Below are positions 17,364-25,643 of a stretch of DNA of 64,000 nucleotides, one piece after another. How positions within the stretch are numbered: position 1 is the first letter of the stretch; each line of letters opens with the position of its first letter. The notes beneath the pieces were generated by a model that saw only the letters and a list, made by a program, of their open reading frames with translations, did not search any database and had not been told where the DNA came from. This stretch comes from Paenibacillus antri (GTDB lineage: Bacteria > Bacillota > Bacilli > Paenibacillales > YIM-B00363): positions 99,936-163,935 of the forward strand of contig NZ_VCIW01000019.1 of assembly GCF_005765165.1 (NCBI RefSeq), written 5' to 3'. Made by a program: the position numbers and the translations under genes.

Positions 17364-19640
17364 TCAAGACGCGGATCGGCCCGATTTCGCCAACAGCTCT
17401 TCCTCCGGCATCGGCTTGGAAAAGTAGTACCCCTGGATAATGTCGCAGCCTAATCGATGCATGAACAAGAACTGTTCCTCCGTCTCTACCCCTTCGGCGA
17501 CGATCACTAGATCCAGGCTCTTGGCGAGCGCGACGATCGCCTTCACGATGCGGCATTGCTTCTCGTTGCTCAACATATCCTTCGTGAAGTTCTGCGCGAT
17601 CTTCAGCGCGTCGACGGGGAGATGATGCAGGTCGCTCAGCGACGAATACCCGGTGCCGAAGTCGTCCAACGAAATATGGATGCCCTGCCTTTTGAAAAAT
17701 TCGAGCTTGCGGATCGCTTCGTCGTCCCGCGTCAAGCTCTCCGTAATTTCCAGAACGAGAGCTTCCGGAGGCACGCCCGTCTCGCGTAAGACGTCCATCG
17801 TCCGCTTCGCGAAATCCGGCTGCCGGAATTGAACCGGCGATACGTTCACTGAAATCTCGAACGGCTCCGAGCACGCGTCCAGCCAAAGCTTCGCGAAGCG
17901 GCACGCTTCGCGAATCGCCCATTCGCCGATGCCGACGATGAGCCCCGTCTCCTCCGCGAGCGGGATGAATTCCGCCGGAGAGACGAGCGCTCCGTTCTTC
18001 CGCTGCCATCGGAGAAGCGCCTCCGCCCCGATCATCCGTCCGCTGACCGTCTCGTACATCGGCTGATAATGCAGCACGAACTCCCCCCGGTCCAGCGCCC
18101 TGCGGAGCGAATGCTCCAGCGCGGCGGTCCGCGCGAAGCTGCGATCCAGCTCCTCGGTGAAGAAGCAGTACCTTCCGCCTCCATGCGCCTTGGCCTTGTA
18201 CATGGCCGCGTCGGCCTTCTTCAGAAGCCCCGCCGGCAAGCGAGCGTCCTGCGGGTACACCGCGATGCCCGCGCTCGCGCCCGTCAGCAGCTCGTGGGTA
18301 CTCCACTCGATCGGCTTAGCAAGACAACGCAAGAACCGCTCCGTCCATTCGCCGATCTCGGCGTCGGAACGCATGCCTTGCAGCAGCACCGTGAATTCGT
18401 CGCCCCCCCGGCGGGAGACGATATGCTTTCCCTCCGCCTCGACCTTCATCCGGTCCGCGACTTGCCTGAGGAGCGCGTCCCCGACGTCGTGTCCGTAGCT
18501 GTCGTTAATATACTTGAAGCGGTCGAGATCGAAAAACAGCACCGCGATGCGCGACGACGGCGCCGTCTCCAGCGCTTCGGCCAGCGCTTTCTCGAAATGC
18601 ATGCGGTTCGGGAGGCCGGTCAACGTATCGTGATTCGCCAAGTAGTCGGTCTCTCGGAGCAAGCGACTCGTTCCCCGCAGCAGCGCCCGATTTTCCATCA
18701 TGACGAACGCCTGCCGCAGCATAATCAAGCTTACGATCACGCCGTTCGCGACGAGCGATTCGATTCGTTCCTCCCCGGGTTGCGTAATCGGCAGTACGAG
18801 AAGAACGGCGGCGACGCCGTACGGGAGCAGGTATCTAAGATTCTCCCCCCAACCGGAACGATGCCGTTCCGACACGCCGCCCGGCCGGCCGCCCAAGGCG
18901 TACATCCCCGCGGAAGCCAAAGCGAACATCGCGGCCGCATAGCTGACGTCCGCCCATCCGTCGGTGTCGGCGCCGCCCGCGAAGCCCGCCATGAAGAAGA
19001 CGTCGCCGCACACGAAGAGCAGCAGCCCCGCCGTGAGAAAGCCTTGCACCCTCGGAGCGAACAGCCCCCGATACGCATATCCGATGAAGAGCAGGCAGAA
19101 GACGATGACCAGGTCCGAGACCGGATAGACGGCTACGGAAGAGATAGCGGCCCAATCCCGTTCCGACAGCATCATGCCGAGGTTGGGCTCCATGAAATAT
19201 TCCCACATGACGGCGGCGACGACGATCAAAATAATGAACGCGTCGATCGCGACCTTCACGCCTTGATAGACGCTTCGCTCCTTCGCCATCAAATAACAGA
19301 TCGCCGCGATGAACAGGACGGTCTGGGCGTTCCATAACGCGTCCGCGAGGCTCGGAACGGGCGGATCGATGCGGGCGAATCCTTCGTAGTAACTCCAGAC
19401 GAGCAAGGCCAGAAAATAAAACAGACACCCGGTCGAAATCAGATGCCAGAACGTCCGATAGCTGCCCTCGCTTCGACGTGCGACGTGTCGCAGCAGCAGC
19501 CAGGCGAAGGCCGGGATGACGCATTGCAGCGACAGCCAGACGAGCGGCGTCGCGAGCTCCAACGTCGCCCCTATATGTAGTACCGCGATATATCCGGCGA
19601 AAACCGCCATCCAACGGGTTCGATTCCGATACCAAGACAA
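17364..19640 (-). CDS. Membrane GGDEF-EAL protein with an atypical EAL site
   Basis: 758-residue protein. About nine hydrophobic segments fill residues 10-310 (an uncharacterised MASE-like sensor), followed by GGDEF (SRRGGDEF, intact) at about 330-490 and EAL (GAEALLRWQ) at about 505-745. In EAL the residues of EAL, VNVS, EITES, LDDFGTGYSSL, AEGVE and QGYY are kept, but the usual LKID is LKIA: the lysine is present and the metal/phosphate-site aspartate is alanine. That may weaken phosphodiesterase activity, so net cyclase activity is possible. The other GGDEF-EAL protein in this window keeps LKID. Confidence 0.92.
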   Translation of the reverse strand: MSWYRNRTRWMAVFAGYIAVLHIGATLELATPLVWLSLQCVIPAFAWLLLRHVARRSEGSYRTFWHLISTGCLFYFLALLVWSYYEGFARIDPPVPSLADALWNAQTVLFIAAICYLMAKERSVYQGVKVAIDAFIILIVVAAVMWEYFMEPNLGMMLSERDWAAISSVAVYPVSDLVIVFCLLFIGYAYRGLFAPRVQGFLTAGLLLFVCGDVFFMAGFAGGADTDGWADVSYAAAMFALASAGMYALGGRPGGVSERHRSGWGENLRYLLPYGVAAVLLVLPITQPGEERIESLVANGVIVSLIMLRQAFVMMENRALLRGTSRLLRETDYLANHDTLTGLPNRMHFEKALAEALETAPSSRIAVLFFDLDRFKYINDSYGHDVGDALLRQVADRMKVEAEGKHIVSRRGGDEFTVLLQGMRSDAEIGEWTERFLRCLAKPIEWSTHELLTGASAGIAVYPQDARLPAGLLKKADAAMYKAKAHGGGRYCFFTEELDRSFARTAALEHSLRRALDRGEFVLHYQPMYETVSGRMIGAEALLRWQRKNGALVSPAEFIPLAEETGLIVGIGEWAIREACRFAKLWLDACSEPFEISVNVSPVQFRQPDFAKRTMDVLRETGVPPEALVLEITESLTRDDEAIRKLEFFKRQGIHISLDDFGTGYSSLSDLHHLPVDALKIAQNFTKDMLSNEKQCRIVKAIVALAKSLDLVIVAEGVETEEQFLFMHRLGCDIIQGYYFSKPMPEEELLAKSGRSAS

Positions 19641-19785
19641 AGGGACGCCCCCTTCGACGACTGAATTCGATCCGATTCGGCCGAATTCGACCCATGATTT
19701 GGTTCGATTATAGGTCTGCTTTGTAACCGCTGTCTATCCCATGAACCTCACATTACAAACGCGCGATTCTTGCTTTACAAAACAT

Positions 19786-19820
19786 TAAAAACCGCCACCG
19801 ACGCGATGTCGGAGGCGGTT
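19786..19820 (-). terminator. Terminator after the cold shock gene
   Basis: Stem AACCGCC.CCGAC/GTCGG.GGCGGTT with one mismatch and a GCGAT-type loop, followed in the minus direction by TTTTTAATG. Confidence 0.88.
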
Positions 19821-19838
19821 TGAGGGTTCGGCGGCTTT

Positions 19839-20039
19839 TTACAATTTTACGACGTTCTCCGCTTGCGGACCGCGGTTGCCTTGAACCACGTTGAATTCCA
19901 CGCGTTGACCTTCGTCCAACGTCTTGAAGCCTTCGCCCTGAATGGCGCTGAAGTGTACGAAGACGTCGTCTCCCCCTTCAACCTCGATGAAGCCATACCC
20001 TTTTTCTGCGTTAAACCATTTCACTGTACCTGTCTGCAT
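19839..20039 (-). CDS. csp: Cold shock protein (CspA/CspB family)
   Basis: 66-residue single-stranded nucleic-acid chaperone. Both RNA-binding motifs are present: KGYGFIEV (RNP1) and VFVHFSAIQ (RNP2), with the conserved [14 protein letters not shown] start. It melts mRNA secondary structure at low temperature and in rapid growth. The ATG has GGAGG nine bases upstream, and a TATAGT -10-like box lies further upstream at about 20075-20080. The leader is short compared with E. coli cspA and I see no clear cold-shock thermosensor. Confidence 0.96.
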   Translation of the reverse strand: MQTGTVKWFNAEKGYGFIEVEGGDDVFVHFSAIQGEGFKTLDEGQRVEFNVVQGNRGPQAENVVKL

Positions 20040-20120
20040 GCTTTGTGTACCTCCACAATAAAGTCTACCGTTGTTACTATATCCAACAATTCAGCGTTTC
20101 ATCCTCCCTTTCGAAACTTT

Positions 20121-20149
20121 TTGAACGCGGCGACTATGTGGCATACTAC
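20121..20149 (+). promoter_or_regulatory. Possible promoter of the small gene at 20183
   Basis: TTGAAC (20121-20126), 17 bp, TACTAC (20144-20149). The -10 is weak. Confidence 0.35.
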
Positions 20150-20182
20150 GAAAGGCGGATTTCGCCGAAGGAGGGGCTGGCC

Positions 20183-20338
20183 TTGAACATTATGGACGGC
20201 ATGGACGCCGCCCGGTTTACGTCCGGAAACCCCGGACCGGCGACGGAGGCTTCTTCGAAGAAGCGCAAGCGAGCCGGCTCGAATGCGGAGCCGGCTGCCC
20301 CGATGCCGCAGGTGCTGCGCAATTTGAACAACAAGTAG
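20183..20338 (+). CDS. Small basic hypothetical protein (51 residues)
   Basis: TTG start preceded at seven bases by AAGGAGGGG, one of the strongest ribosome binding sites in the window, opening 51 codons that begin MNIMDGMDAARF and end PMPQVLRNLNNK. The middle is Ala/Pro/Lys-rich (SSKKRKRAG) and predicted disordered; there is no signal peptide or membrane helix. An alternative ATG is at 20192. I do not recognise the family. A small spore or nucleic-acid-associated protein would fit the composition, but that is speculation. The case rests on the ribosome binding site and promoter-like sequence. Confidence 0.42.
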   Translation: MNIMDGMDAARFTSGNPGPATEASSKKRKRAGSNAEPAAPMPQVLRNLNNK

Positions 20339-20386
20339 CTCCGCCGCGAGCGCTCCCCGGCCGTCGCCGCCTATAGCGGCTGCGAA

Positions 20387-20416
20387 TTGGTCGCGGGGGC
20401 GCGTTTTCGCTACACT
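20387..20416 (+). promoter_or_regulatory. Predicted promoter of the alcohol dehydrogenase gene
   Basis: TTGGTC (20387-20392), 18 bp, TACACT (20411-20416); the coding start is 63 bp downstream. Confidence 0.5.
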
Positions 20417-20478
20417 GAAAGATGGAACGCCGATTCGCTTTTTCGCGCGTATCCGCGATGGAGAGGAGCCAAGATTCC

Positions 20479-21642
20479 ATGATCCCGTTCAGGTACCACA
20501 ATCCCACGCAGCTGTATTTCGGCCGCGGCATGCTGGAGACGCTCCGGAAGCTCGCGCCGGCGTACGGCGCGAAGGTGCTGCTCGTCTACGGCGGCGGCAG
20601 CATCAAGAAGAACGGATTGTACGATCAAGTGATGCAGGAGCTGTCGGCCGCCGGCGCCGCCGTCAGCGAGCTTGCGGGCGTCGAGCCGAATCCGAGGCTG
20701 TCGACTGTACATAGAGGCGTAGAGATCTGTAAGAAGGAGCGCATCGATTTCATTCTCGCCGTCGGGGGCGGCAGCGTCATCGACTGCGTGAAGGCGATCG
20801 CGGTCGGCGCCAAGGTCGACTTCGACGTCTGGGACGTCATTACGCGGAAGGCGGCGGCCTCCGAAGCGCTGCCGTTCGGTACGGTTCTTACGTTAGCCGC
20901 GACCGGTTCGGAGATGAACTCGGGTTCCGTCATTACGAACTGGGAGACGAAGGAGAAGGTCGGCTGGGGCAGCCCGCATACGTTCCCGAAGTTTTCGATC
21001 CTCGACCCGAGCTTCACGTTCACGGTGCCTCGGGACCAGACCGTCTACGGCATGGTGGACATCATGTCGCACGTGTTCGAGCAATACGTCAGCCACACGA
21101 CGAACGCGCCCGTCCAAGAAGGCTTCGCGGAGACGATTTTGCGCACGGTCATCGAGACGGCCCCGAAGCTTCTTGCGGACTTGGCCTCGTACGAGCATCG
21201 GGAGACGATTCTCTACAGCGGCACGATGGCGCTGAACGGAACGCTGTCGATGGGCGTGCAGGGCGACTGGGCCACGCACAATATCGAGCATGCGGTGAGC
21301 GCCGTATACGACATTCCGCACGGCGGCGGCCTCGCGATTTTGTTCCCGCATTGGATGGAGCACGTGCTGGACGAGAACGTCGGCCGGTTCAAGCGGATGG
21401 CCGTCAACGTCTTCGGGGTCGAGCCGTCGGGGCGGAGCGACCGCCAGACCGCGTTGGAAGGCATTCGCGCCCTGCGGGCGTTCTGGACGTCCATCGGCGC
21501 GCCGAACCGTCTCGCGGATTACGGCATCGGCGAAGAGCAGCTGGAGGTCATGGCCGACAAGGCGATGGCGAACGGACCGTTCGGCCAGTTCAAGAAGCTG
21601 CAGCGCGAAGACGTGCTAGCGATCTACCGGAAGTCGTTATAA
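20479..21642 (+). CDS. Iron-containing alcohol dehydrogenase (YugJ/BdhA-like)
   Basis: 387-residue group III (Fe-dependent) alcohol dehydrogenase, probably NAD(P)H-linked butanol/aldehyde reductase; the length equals that of B. subtilis YugJ/YugK. The nucleotide-binding loop is [13 protein letters not shown] (about 95-107), and the metal ligands lie in the usual places: Asp and His residues in [14 protein letters not shown] (about 190-203) and the late histidines in [26 protein letters not shown] start at ATG 20479 ([15 protein letters not shown]), ten bases after AGGAG; upstream ATGs at 20458 and 20422 are less likely. Confidence 0.92.
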   Translation: MIPFRYHNPTQLYFGRGMLETLRKLAPAYGAKVLLVYGGGSIKKNGLYDQVMQELSAAGAAVSELAGVEPNPRLSTVHRGVEICKKERIDFILAVGGGSVIDCVKAIAVGAKVDFDVWDVITRKAAASEALPFGTVLTLAATGSEMNSGSVITNWETKEKVGWGSPHTFPKFSILDPSFTFTVPRDQTVYGMVDIMSHVFEQYVSHTTNAPVQEGFAETILRTVIETAPKLLADLASYEHRETILYSGTMALNGTLSMGVQGDWATHNIEHAVSAVYDIPHGGGLAILFPHWMEHVLDENVGRFKRMAVNVFGVEPSGRSDRQTALEGIRALRAFWTSIGAPNRLADYGIGEEQLEVMADKAMANGPFGQFKKLQREDVLAIYRKSL

Positions 21643-21652
21643 GACGGAAAAC

Positions 21653-21691
21653 GGGCCGCGGTCCGCACCTCTTCGGTGCGATTCGCGGCCC
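21653..21691. terminator. Bidirectional terminator between convergent genes
   Basis: Long stem GGGCCGCG..CGCACC / GGTGCG..CGCGGCCC with a small loop, located between the convergent adh and HD-GYP genes. T-rich tails are modest on both sides (TTCGTT rightwards, GTTTTCC leftwards). Confidence 0.75.
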
Positions 21692-21706
21692 TTCGTTATG
21701 TGTCGC

Positions 21707-23152
21707 TTACGCCGGCGACAAGCCCGACAACGCCGCCGCCGTCTCCCGCTCGCCTTCCGACGGGATCGGGAACGACGCCCGCTCCCGTTCGCATAGCCGC
21801 GTCCAAGCGTCGACGCAAGACGGGTCGAAGTGGCTGCCCCGCTGCTCCGCGAGAATGGCCATGGCCGCCTCGTGCGTCATCGCCTTTCGGTACGCCCGGT
21901 GCGACGTCAACGCGTCGTACACGTCCGCGACCGCCACGATGCGCGCCAACAGCGGAATGCGCTCGCCCGCCAGCCGATCCGGATACCCGCGGCCGTCCCA
22001 TCGTTCGTGATGCCAACGGATGATCTCCAGCTCGTCCTTCATGAAGCCGAGCTCCCTGCACATCTCATAGCCCTTGACGGGATGCAGCTCGATGACGGCG
22101 CGTTCCTCGTCCGTCAGCCGTCCGGGTTTGTTCAGAACGGCGTCGGGCACCTCGATCTTCCCGACGTCGTGGATGACCGTCCCCTGCGCCAAAGCGCGCT
22201 GCCGATCCGGGCGAAGTCCCATCTCCTCGCCTAACTTAAGCGCATACAAGGTCACCCGCAAATTATGGCCGGCCGTATATGGATCCTTCTTCTCCGTGGC
22301 GATCATGAACGCCTTGATGCTCGGCGAGATGGCGCTCGTCACGCGTTCGACCGAGTCGGTCGTATAAAGCGCACGGAACGCGCTCGTTAAGGAGCCGCTG
22401 CCGCCGTACTGCTTCGCGAGCCCGACGAGCATCGAAATCATCGAGGCGAGCAGGAGGAAGTGATATAACCACCAGCTGGCGCGCCAGAGCTCTCCCTGCA
22501 CCATGATCAATTGACTGACGACGATGAGCGCCGAGCTGTATACGATCGCGAGCTGCAGCGGAAACCGGGAATATAAATAAGAACGATAATACCGATACAT
22601 AACGGTTCCTAGGAGCAAGATCGTCGCGCTCGCCACGCTCCAGTTCACGGGCTCGGCGGTCAGCGGAATGAACGCCACGAGCTCCGGCCGGAGCATCAAC
22701 AACGTTCCTACGCCGATCAAGCCGACCGTCCACGACGGCAGCAGCGATGCTTGCCTGCGGGAGAAATATTGCACCCACGGGTGATCCGCCGACAACGAGG
22801 ACATGAACAGCCAGAACGTCGCGAAGATCAAGCTGAGCGGGCTGCTGATGCTGGGCAGCTGCGAAGGATGAATCAGGAAGTGCGGAGTGGACAAGCCATG
22901 AACGGAAAAGATGACGGACAGCGATAAGAACGCCAGCGACAAGAACGTCACCTTCGTATTCCGCAGCCGAGCGCCCGCGATTCCGACGGCGAACGCGATG
23001 CCCGCGGCCAGCAGCGAAACGACGCTGACGACGTAGAAGTGGCCGGTCGGGGCGCTAAGCGACAGGTCGAACGGCGTTCCTCGCAACCCTGCGAATGCTC
23101 CGTACGATGCCAACATCACGGCGATCGGCCCGATCATACTGCGGTACCTCAT
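21707..23152 (-). CDS. Membrane HD-GYP phosphodiesterase
   Basis: 481-residue protein predicted to hydrolyse cyclic-di-GMP. Seven or eight membrane helices occupy residues 8-240; the HD-GYP domain follows with HDVGKIEVPDAVLNKPG (metal-binding HD), ELHPVKGYEM, IIRWHHERWDGRGYP (HHExxDGxGYP, complete) and VADVYDALTSHRAYR. All signature residues are present, so it should be catalytically active. It is the fourth cyclic-di-GMP enzyme in 18 kb. Convergent with adh across a shared terminator. Confidence 0.92.
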   Translation of the reverse strand: MRYRSMIGPIAVMLASYGAFAGLRGTPFDLSLSAPTGHFYVVSVVSLLAAGIAFAVGIAGARLRNTKVTFLSLAFLSLSVIFSVHGLSTPHFLIHPSQLPSISSPLSLIFATFWLFMSSLSADHPWVQYFSRRQASLLPSWTVGLIGVGTLLMLRPELVAFIPLTAEPVNWSVASATILLLGTVMYRYYRSYLYSRFPLQLAIVYSSALIVVSQLIMVQGELWRASWWLYHFLLLASMISMLVGLAKQYGGSGSLTSAFRALYTTDSVERVTSAISPSIKAFMIATEKKDPYTAGHNLRVTLYALKLGEEMGLRPDRQRALAQGTVIHDVGKIEVPDAVLNKPGRLTDEERAVIELHPVKGYEMCRELGFMKDELEIIRWHHERWDGRGYPDRLAGERIPLLARIVAVADVYDALTSHRAYRKAMTHEAAMAILAEQRGSHFDPSCVDAWTRLCERERASFPIPSEGERETAAALSGLSPA

Positions 23153-23237
23153 GAAATACCTACTCCGTTTCGTGTTTGGCCTGGGTAATATGACTTATTC
23201 CCTTAATAATAGAACACGAAACGAGAATTGAAAACTC

Positions 23238-23741
23238 TTATCGGCTGATTCTCCCCTTGAAAAACCAATGCTTCGTCAGCGTGAAAAACAAGATCGTCGC
23301 GCTCTGCGCCAGTAAATACACGATGAAGGAATACCCGGGATTCCACTCCTTGTAAGTGAACACCTGGAACTTCACGCTGAGCAGCTCGAAACACACGCCC
23401 AGGGCCGAGCCGACCAGCACGTAGACCGGTATCGCCGGCCCCGCGATTCTCAGCCTATGGTAGAAGTATATGTACAGATAACCGGCCGCCGGGTACAGGA
23501 ACCATGTCGCGAAATCGGACACGTCGAACACCGGTATTTCGTTCGTGTCATAATAATCCAATGGGGCTACGCCCAACGTATGGTCGGCGCCCTTGGCCAG
23601 GCTGATGCTGAATAGCCCGATCAAGAGCGCGATCGACTTTGGGAACAACCTCGGCAGACGGAATACGGTCGTGTACGCGATCGCGAGGCTGATCAACAGA
23701 AACCATTCGTTCTGATCGAAATCGCTGAACGGCTTGATCAC
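23238..23741 (-). CDS. Integral membrane protein, CBO0543-like
   Basis: 167-residue hydrophobic protein with four or five membrane helices; WFLLISLAIAYTTVF, LFPKSIALLIGLF and WFLYPAAGYLYIYFY resemble the CBO0543 family common in Bacillales, whose function is unknown. The start is GTG at 23741, because GTGA overlaps the stop of the upstream membrane gene. The two form a pair of related-looking small membrane proteins. A longer open frame upstream in the same phase is the shadow of that neighbour. Confidence 0.72.
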   Translation of the reverse strand: MIKPFSDFDQNEWFLLISLAIAYTTVFRLPRLFPKSIALLIGLFSISLAKGADHTLGVAPLDYYDTNEIPVFDVSDFATWFLYPAAGYLYIYFYHRLRIAGPAIPVYVLVGSALGVCFELLSVKFQVFTYKEWNPGYSFIVYLLAQSATILFFTLTKHWFFKGRISR

Positions 23742-24214
23742 CGGACGATGCCCTCCTTCCGCAGCAATCTTCGGAAGCTCCCCGTGAGCGCCCGCGCGGC
23801 CGCATAGACGAATACCGCTTCCGCGAGCGACAGCCAGCTCGGCCAGCCGTCGGCAGGCTTCCACGCGCCTAAGGCAACCATAGCGAAATCGACCCCGAGC
23901 AGAGCCGTCACGGCGAGCGCCGCGGCGGACGCCTCCCGGAGCGGCCGAACGCGGTCGGCCACCGCGTCGATCGCCCATACGACGATAAGCGGGGTGAGGA
24001 AATATAGGTTCAGCATGCGCAGGTAGAGCGCTTGAAGCGTGGGCGGCACATCCACGAGCTTCAGGTTGAGGAACGCCACGTTGAACATCGCGTCCTTCAC
24101 GAACACCGCGACCATCCAGCATAGCACGAGCGCCAGCGCCGGCAGACGCTTCGTCTTCACGACGAACGACAAGAAAGCAAGAATCGATACCGCGAGCAAC
24201 GCGACGACGGCCAC
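23738..24214 (-). CDS. Small integral membrane protein, function unknown
   Basis: About 158-residue hydrophobic protein with four to five membrane helices (VAVVALLAVSILAFLSFVV, ALALVLCWMVAVFV, FLTPLIVVWAIDAV, ALAVTALLGVDFAMV). No recognised family beyond a general resemblance to CBO0543-like proteins. Start uncertain: GTG at 24214 lies directly before the first helix and follows GGGCGGGG; a TTG at 24262 would add 16 residues. Overlaps the next gene by GTGA, so the two are co-translated. Confidence 0.62.
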   Translation of the reverse strand: MAVVALLAVSILAFLSFVVKTKRLPALALVLCWMVAVFVKDAMFNVAFLNLKLVDVPPTLQALYLRMLNLYFLTPLIVVWAIDAVADRVRPLREASAAALAVTALLGVDFAMVALGAWKPADGWPSWLSLAEAVFVYAAARALTGSFRRLLRKEGIVR

Positions 24215-24302
24215 GCCATCCCCGCCCTTCGTAACGGAGTCACAAACATATTCTATATGCAAATATGCCCATAACGCGCGTCGCTAAACGGATTTTCCGC
24301 AG

Positions 24303-24776
24303 TTATGCCTTCGCCAGCAACCCCTTATACATCTTAATCGCTTGGAAATGCATGCCTTCGTGGTACAATGTAAAATTCAGGAACGCATCCGTGGCCGTAA
24401 GCGTGATGCCCGTCGACGTCGTATAGGGCTTCGGCGCGCCTTCATGCAGCCGGCCGTCCCACGTGTCGACGATCCGTTTCGTTTGGTCGCGAAGCATCTC
24501 CGTCAACTCGGCCAGCGCGGGCGGACGATCGGCCCACGTTGCGGGCGACGAGCCCGGGGCGAACCATGCGGCGAACCCTTCGGGAATTTCGGCTTCCCTC
24601 CCTTGCGCCGAGAACGCGAAGCGCTCCTGCACAAAGTAAATATGCCCGGCCTGCCATAACACCGAATTCCGGAATCCGGCCGGAACCGCAGCCGCCTGCG
24701 CCTCCGATACGTCCTGCAGCGCCTTCACGGTCTGACCTCGAACGAACGCCAATTGCTCGAACAAATACGCGGACAT
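24303..24776 (-). CDS. DinB/YfiT-family protein
   Basis: 157-residue four-helix-bundle protein of the DinB superfamily, a group of putative metal-dependent enzymes often linked to thiol metabolism or stress. The three potential metal-binding histidines are in WQAGHIYF (about 46), and in the late TLYHEGMHFQAIK (about 140-146). AAGGAG lies nine bases before the ATG at 24776, versus three bases before the ATG at 24782, which decides the start. It is divergent from the HNH gene. Confidence 0.85.
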   Translation of the reverse strand: MSAYLFEQLAFVRGQTVKALQDVSEAQAAAVPAGFRNSVLWQAGHIYFVQERFAFSAQGREAEIPEGFAAWFAPGSSPATWADRPPALAELTEMLRDQTKRIVDTWDGRLHEGAPKPYTTSTGITLTATDAFLNFTLYHEGMHFQAIKMYKGLLAKA

Positions 24777-24842
24777 GGGCATGCACTCCTTAAAGGATTG
24801 GATGAATTTGGAGAACAGTATACCATAACCCTTATCCTTCCG

Positions 24843-24872
24843 TTACGGTTGTCCTCCGATTTGCGTTATAAT
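24843..24872 (+). promoter_or_regulatory. Predicted promoter of the HNH gene
   Basis: TTACGG (24843-24848), 18 bp, consensus TATAAT (24867-24872); the ribosome binding site AAAGGAGG is at 24901. Confidence 0.6.
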
Positions 24873-24917
24873 AGGATTTATCCGAAATTCGATCGACGAC
24901 AAAGGAGGCGGCGAACC

Positions 24918-25595
24918 ATGGCCGACGCGCCGGAACAGCGATTCAAAATATGCGCCTATTGCCAAACGTCGAAGCCCGCCGCCGACTTCCTGCGACGCAC
25001 GGGCCGACGCGCCGGCAAGAACGCTAGGCGGGGACCTTGCCGCGCGTGCCGGATCGAGCGCAAGACGAAGCTCTTGCCCGCACCGGAGCCGCAGCCAGCG
25101 CTTTCACACGCGCACGCGGCCCCCCCGCCTCCGGCGGATCCCGCTTCGCCGCAGCCGAAGAAACCCGCTTGGCGGCGCCCGCCGCTGCCCGCGCCGACGC
25201 CGCGGCCCGAGGGGCCGGACGTCTCGGTGCTCCGCGTCAACCGTCAAGGGCTCGTCGGCATGCGCGGCAAGACGGACAAGGGCCGGCGTTGGTACCAAGA
25301 GACCGATCTCGAGACGGCGGTCACGCTCGTCAAGGAGCACGCCGCCGTCGTCGTCAACCGGCATACGATCCGCCGCATCTACAGCAATAAGGCGTTCCGG
25401 CGTTACATCTTGGACCGGGACAGGTACACCTGCTTTTTCTGCGGAGAGCCCGGCGACACGATCGACCATCTGCTCCCTCGGGCCAAGGGCGGACATACGA
25501 CGCCGGTCAACTGCGTGTGCGCCTGCAATCTATGCAACCAGAGCAAGGCGGATACGGATCTCCAGGTCTTCATCGAGCGAAGGCGCGGCGAATAA
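24918..25595 (+). CDS. HNH endonuclease-like protein with N-terminal zinc ribbon
   Basis: 225-residue protein. The N-terminus has a CAYC...CRAC zinc-binding pair (about residues 12-50), then a Pro/Ala-rich flexible linker (about 60-105) and a C-terminal HNH domain (about 160-220): YTCFFCG, the catalytic DTIDHLLPRAKGG and CNLCNQSKAD, with paired cysteines for a structural zinc. The HNH core is complete, so DNA nicking or cutting activity is expected. ATG at 24918 with AAAGGAGG nine bases before. It is a free-standing gene with its own promoter and terminator; there are no restriction or toxin partners nearby, so a housekeeping or unknown role is as likely as defence. Confidence 0.82.
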   Translation: MADAPEQRFKICAYCQTSKPAADFLRRTGRRAGKNARRGPCRACRIERKTKLLPAPEPQPALSHAHAAPPPPADPASPQPKKPAWRRPPLPAPTPRPEGPDVSVLRVNRQGLVGMRGKTDKGRRWYQETDLETAVTLVKEHAAVVVNRHTIRRIYSNKAFRRYILDRDRYTCFFCGEPGDTIDHLLPRAKGGHTTPVNCVCACNLCNQSKADTDLQVFIERRRGE

Positions 25596-25597
25596 GA

Positions 25598-25636
25598 AGA
25601 GACGCCTCGGAGGTTTTCCTCAGGTGTCTCTTTTTC
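25598..25636 (+). terminator. Terminator after the HNH gene
   Basis: Stem AGAGACGCCT/AGGTGTCTCT with an internal AGG-TTTT-CCT hairpin, followed by TTTTTCG. Confidence 0.85.
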
Positions 25637-25643
25637 GTTTCCC

